DNA of 64,000 nucleotides from assembly GCA_902488835.1 (NCBI GenBank), contig CABTXQ010000002.1, forward strand, positions 9,436-73,435. Direction: 5' to 3'. The notes under the pieces were generated by a model. It did no database searches and had not been told where the DNA came from. It worked only from the letters and a program-made list of their open reading frames with translations. Position 1 is the first letter of the stretch; each line of letters starts with the position of its first letter. This DNA is from an uncultured Ileibacterium sp. (GTDB lineage: Bacteria > Bacillota > Clostridia > Peptostreptococcales > Anaerovoracaceae). A program made the translations under genes and the position numbers. Shown piece after piece: positions 63,646 through 64,000 of the stretch.

Positions 63646-64000
63646 TTATTTATTCTTCTTTAAAAATCGTGATTTCTTAGGAAAAGACAACTTCCAATCT
63701 TTAAATTCTTCATCGGATATTTCTTCGTTATAGTGTTTCTTTCTCATTTCGTCCCATTCAATTAAAAAGTCGTCAAAATCCGGATTATGAGATAGTAGTG
63801 CAGTAGGCTCGCCATTTCCTGCAAGAGGACGGAACTTCATTTCCTTTTCGTAGTCGAAGATAATATGTATGATTTCAAAAATAGAATTCGGTTCATGGTC
63901 GATTAAAGCTGAAATATCACAGTTAAGTACATCTGCTATTTTTCTTAATTGTTCCTTATTTGGAGATCTATTTCCCAATTCATAATTACGAATTGCAGCA
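63646..64000 (-). CDS. XRE-family helix-turn-helix regulator, cut by the window edge
   Basis: The frame enters from the right edge and covers the end of an XRE helix-turn-helix: AAIRNYELGNRSPNKEQLRK then IADVLNCDISALIDHEP, the second recognition-helix half and the stabilising helix. A C-terminal part of about 75 residues (FEIIHIIFDYEKEMKFRP onward) is unassigned, ending in a Lys-rich tail. The N-terminal start lies outside the window. It points in the same direction as the AlbA_2 gene, 80 bp downstream, and may control it. Confidence 0.85.
   Translation of the reverse strand, partial: AAIRNYELGNRSPNKEQLRKIADVLNCDISALIDHEPNSIFEIIHIIFDYEKEMKFRPLAGNGEPTALLSHNPDFDDFLIEWDEMRKKHYNEEISDEEFKDWKLSFPKKSRFLKKNK

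Noticed and set aside
1..64000. CRISPR arrays, insertion sequences, rRNA genes
   Set aside because: No regularly spaced repeats, transposase frames or rRNA segments were seen on either strand.

Overview
The window reads as chromosome from a low-GC, anaerobic, Gram-positive-type bacterium of the Clostridia (Eubacteriales). Supporting signs are a short clostridial-type ThiC under a TPP riboswitch, a butyrate kinase, a four-subunit 2-oxoacid:ferredoxin oxidoreductase, the large Firmicutes-type class III fructose-1,6-bisphosphatase, RicT, a CdaA-CdaR-GlmM operon and strong AGGAGG ribosome binding sites. A member of the oral or gut Mogibacterium/Eubacterium-like families (Anaerovoracaceae) would fit, but genus is inference.

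Layout. 1-1.9 kb: thiC on the minus strand, with a TPP riboswitch and attenuator. 1.9-10.7 kb: an uptake region with two complete FecCD-type ABC systems, an ECF substrate-binding subunit behind a structured leader, a histidine phosphatase, a methyltransferase and a THEP1-like NTPase. 10.7-16.4 kb: butyrate kinase, threonine aldolase, YoaK-like protein, MsrB, YeiH-like exporter, and a double class II aldolase on the minus strand. 16.5-19.9 kb: 2-oxoacid:ferredoxin oxidoreductase operon led by an unassigned P-loop protein. 20-25.3 kb: cyclic-di-AMP synthase and its regulator, then two phosphohexomutases. 25.3-28.5 kb (minus): small lipoprotein, nucleotidyltransferase, gltX. 28.6-34.9 kb: tmk, reduced holB, ricT, a coiled-coil membrane protein, murA, fbp. 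34.9-37.9 kb: an accessory stretch of microproteins, an amidohydrolase remnant, a gamma-carbonic anhydrase, small mobile-element-like genes, tRNA-Arg(ACG) and a TauE/SafE exporter. 38-43.7 kb: dnaE, flavodoxin, NCS2 permease. 43.8-56.1 kb: a biosynthetic gene cluster. 56.3-62.5 kb: rpsB-tsf, alr, guaB, guaA. 62.7-64 kb (minus): an AlbA_2 protein and the end of an XRE regulator.

The most unusual part is the compact cluster at 43.8-56.1 kb. Eight tightly spaced plus-strand genes encode a MacB/LolD-like ABC exporter pair, a free-standing condensation domain, a ketosynthase-linker-carrier protein with no acyltransferase, a stand-alone AMP ligase, a type II thioesterase, an acyl-ligase-carrier didomain and a Sfp-type phosphopantetheinyl transferase. 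One promoter with a perfect 7-6-7 inverted repeat at its start point precedes the first gene. This looks like a minimal discrete-enzyme hybrid polyketide/non-ribosomal-peptide pathway with its own carrier activation and export. The product cannot be read from sequence.

Other items worth attention are the unidentified switching leader upstream of the ECF gene, several membrane microproteins of 23-55 residues, a decayed M20 amidohydrolase, a delta-prime subunit without a Walker A motif, and a tandem class II aldolase whose N-terminal copy lacks the metal site. No CRISPR array, transposase, rRNA or prophage structural gene was seen.
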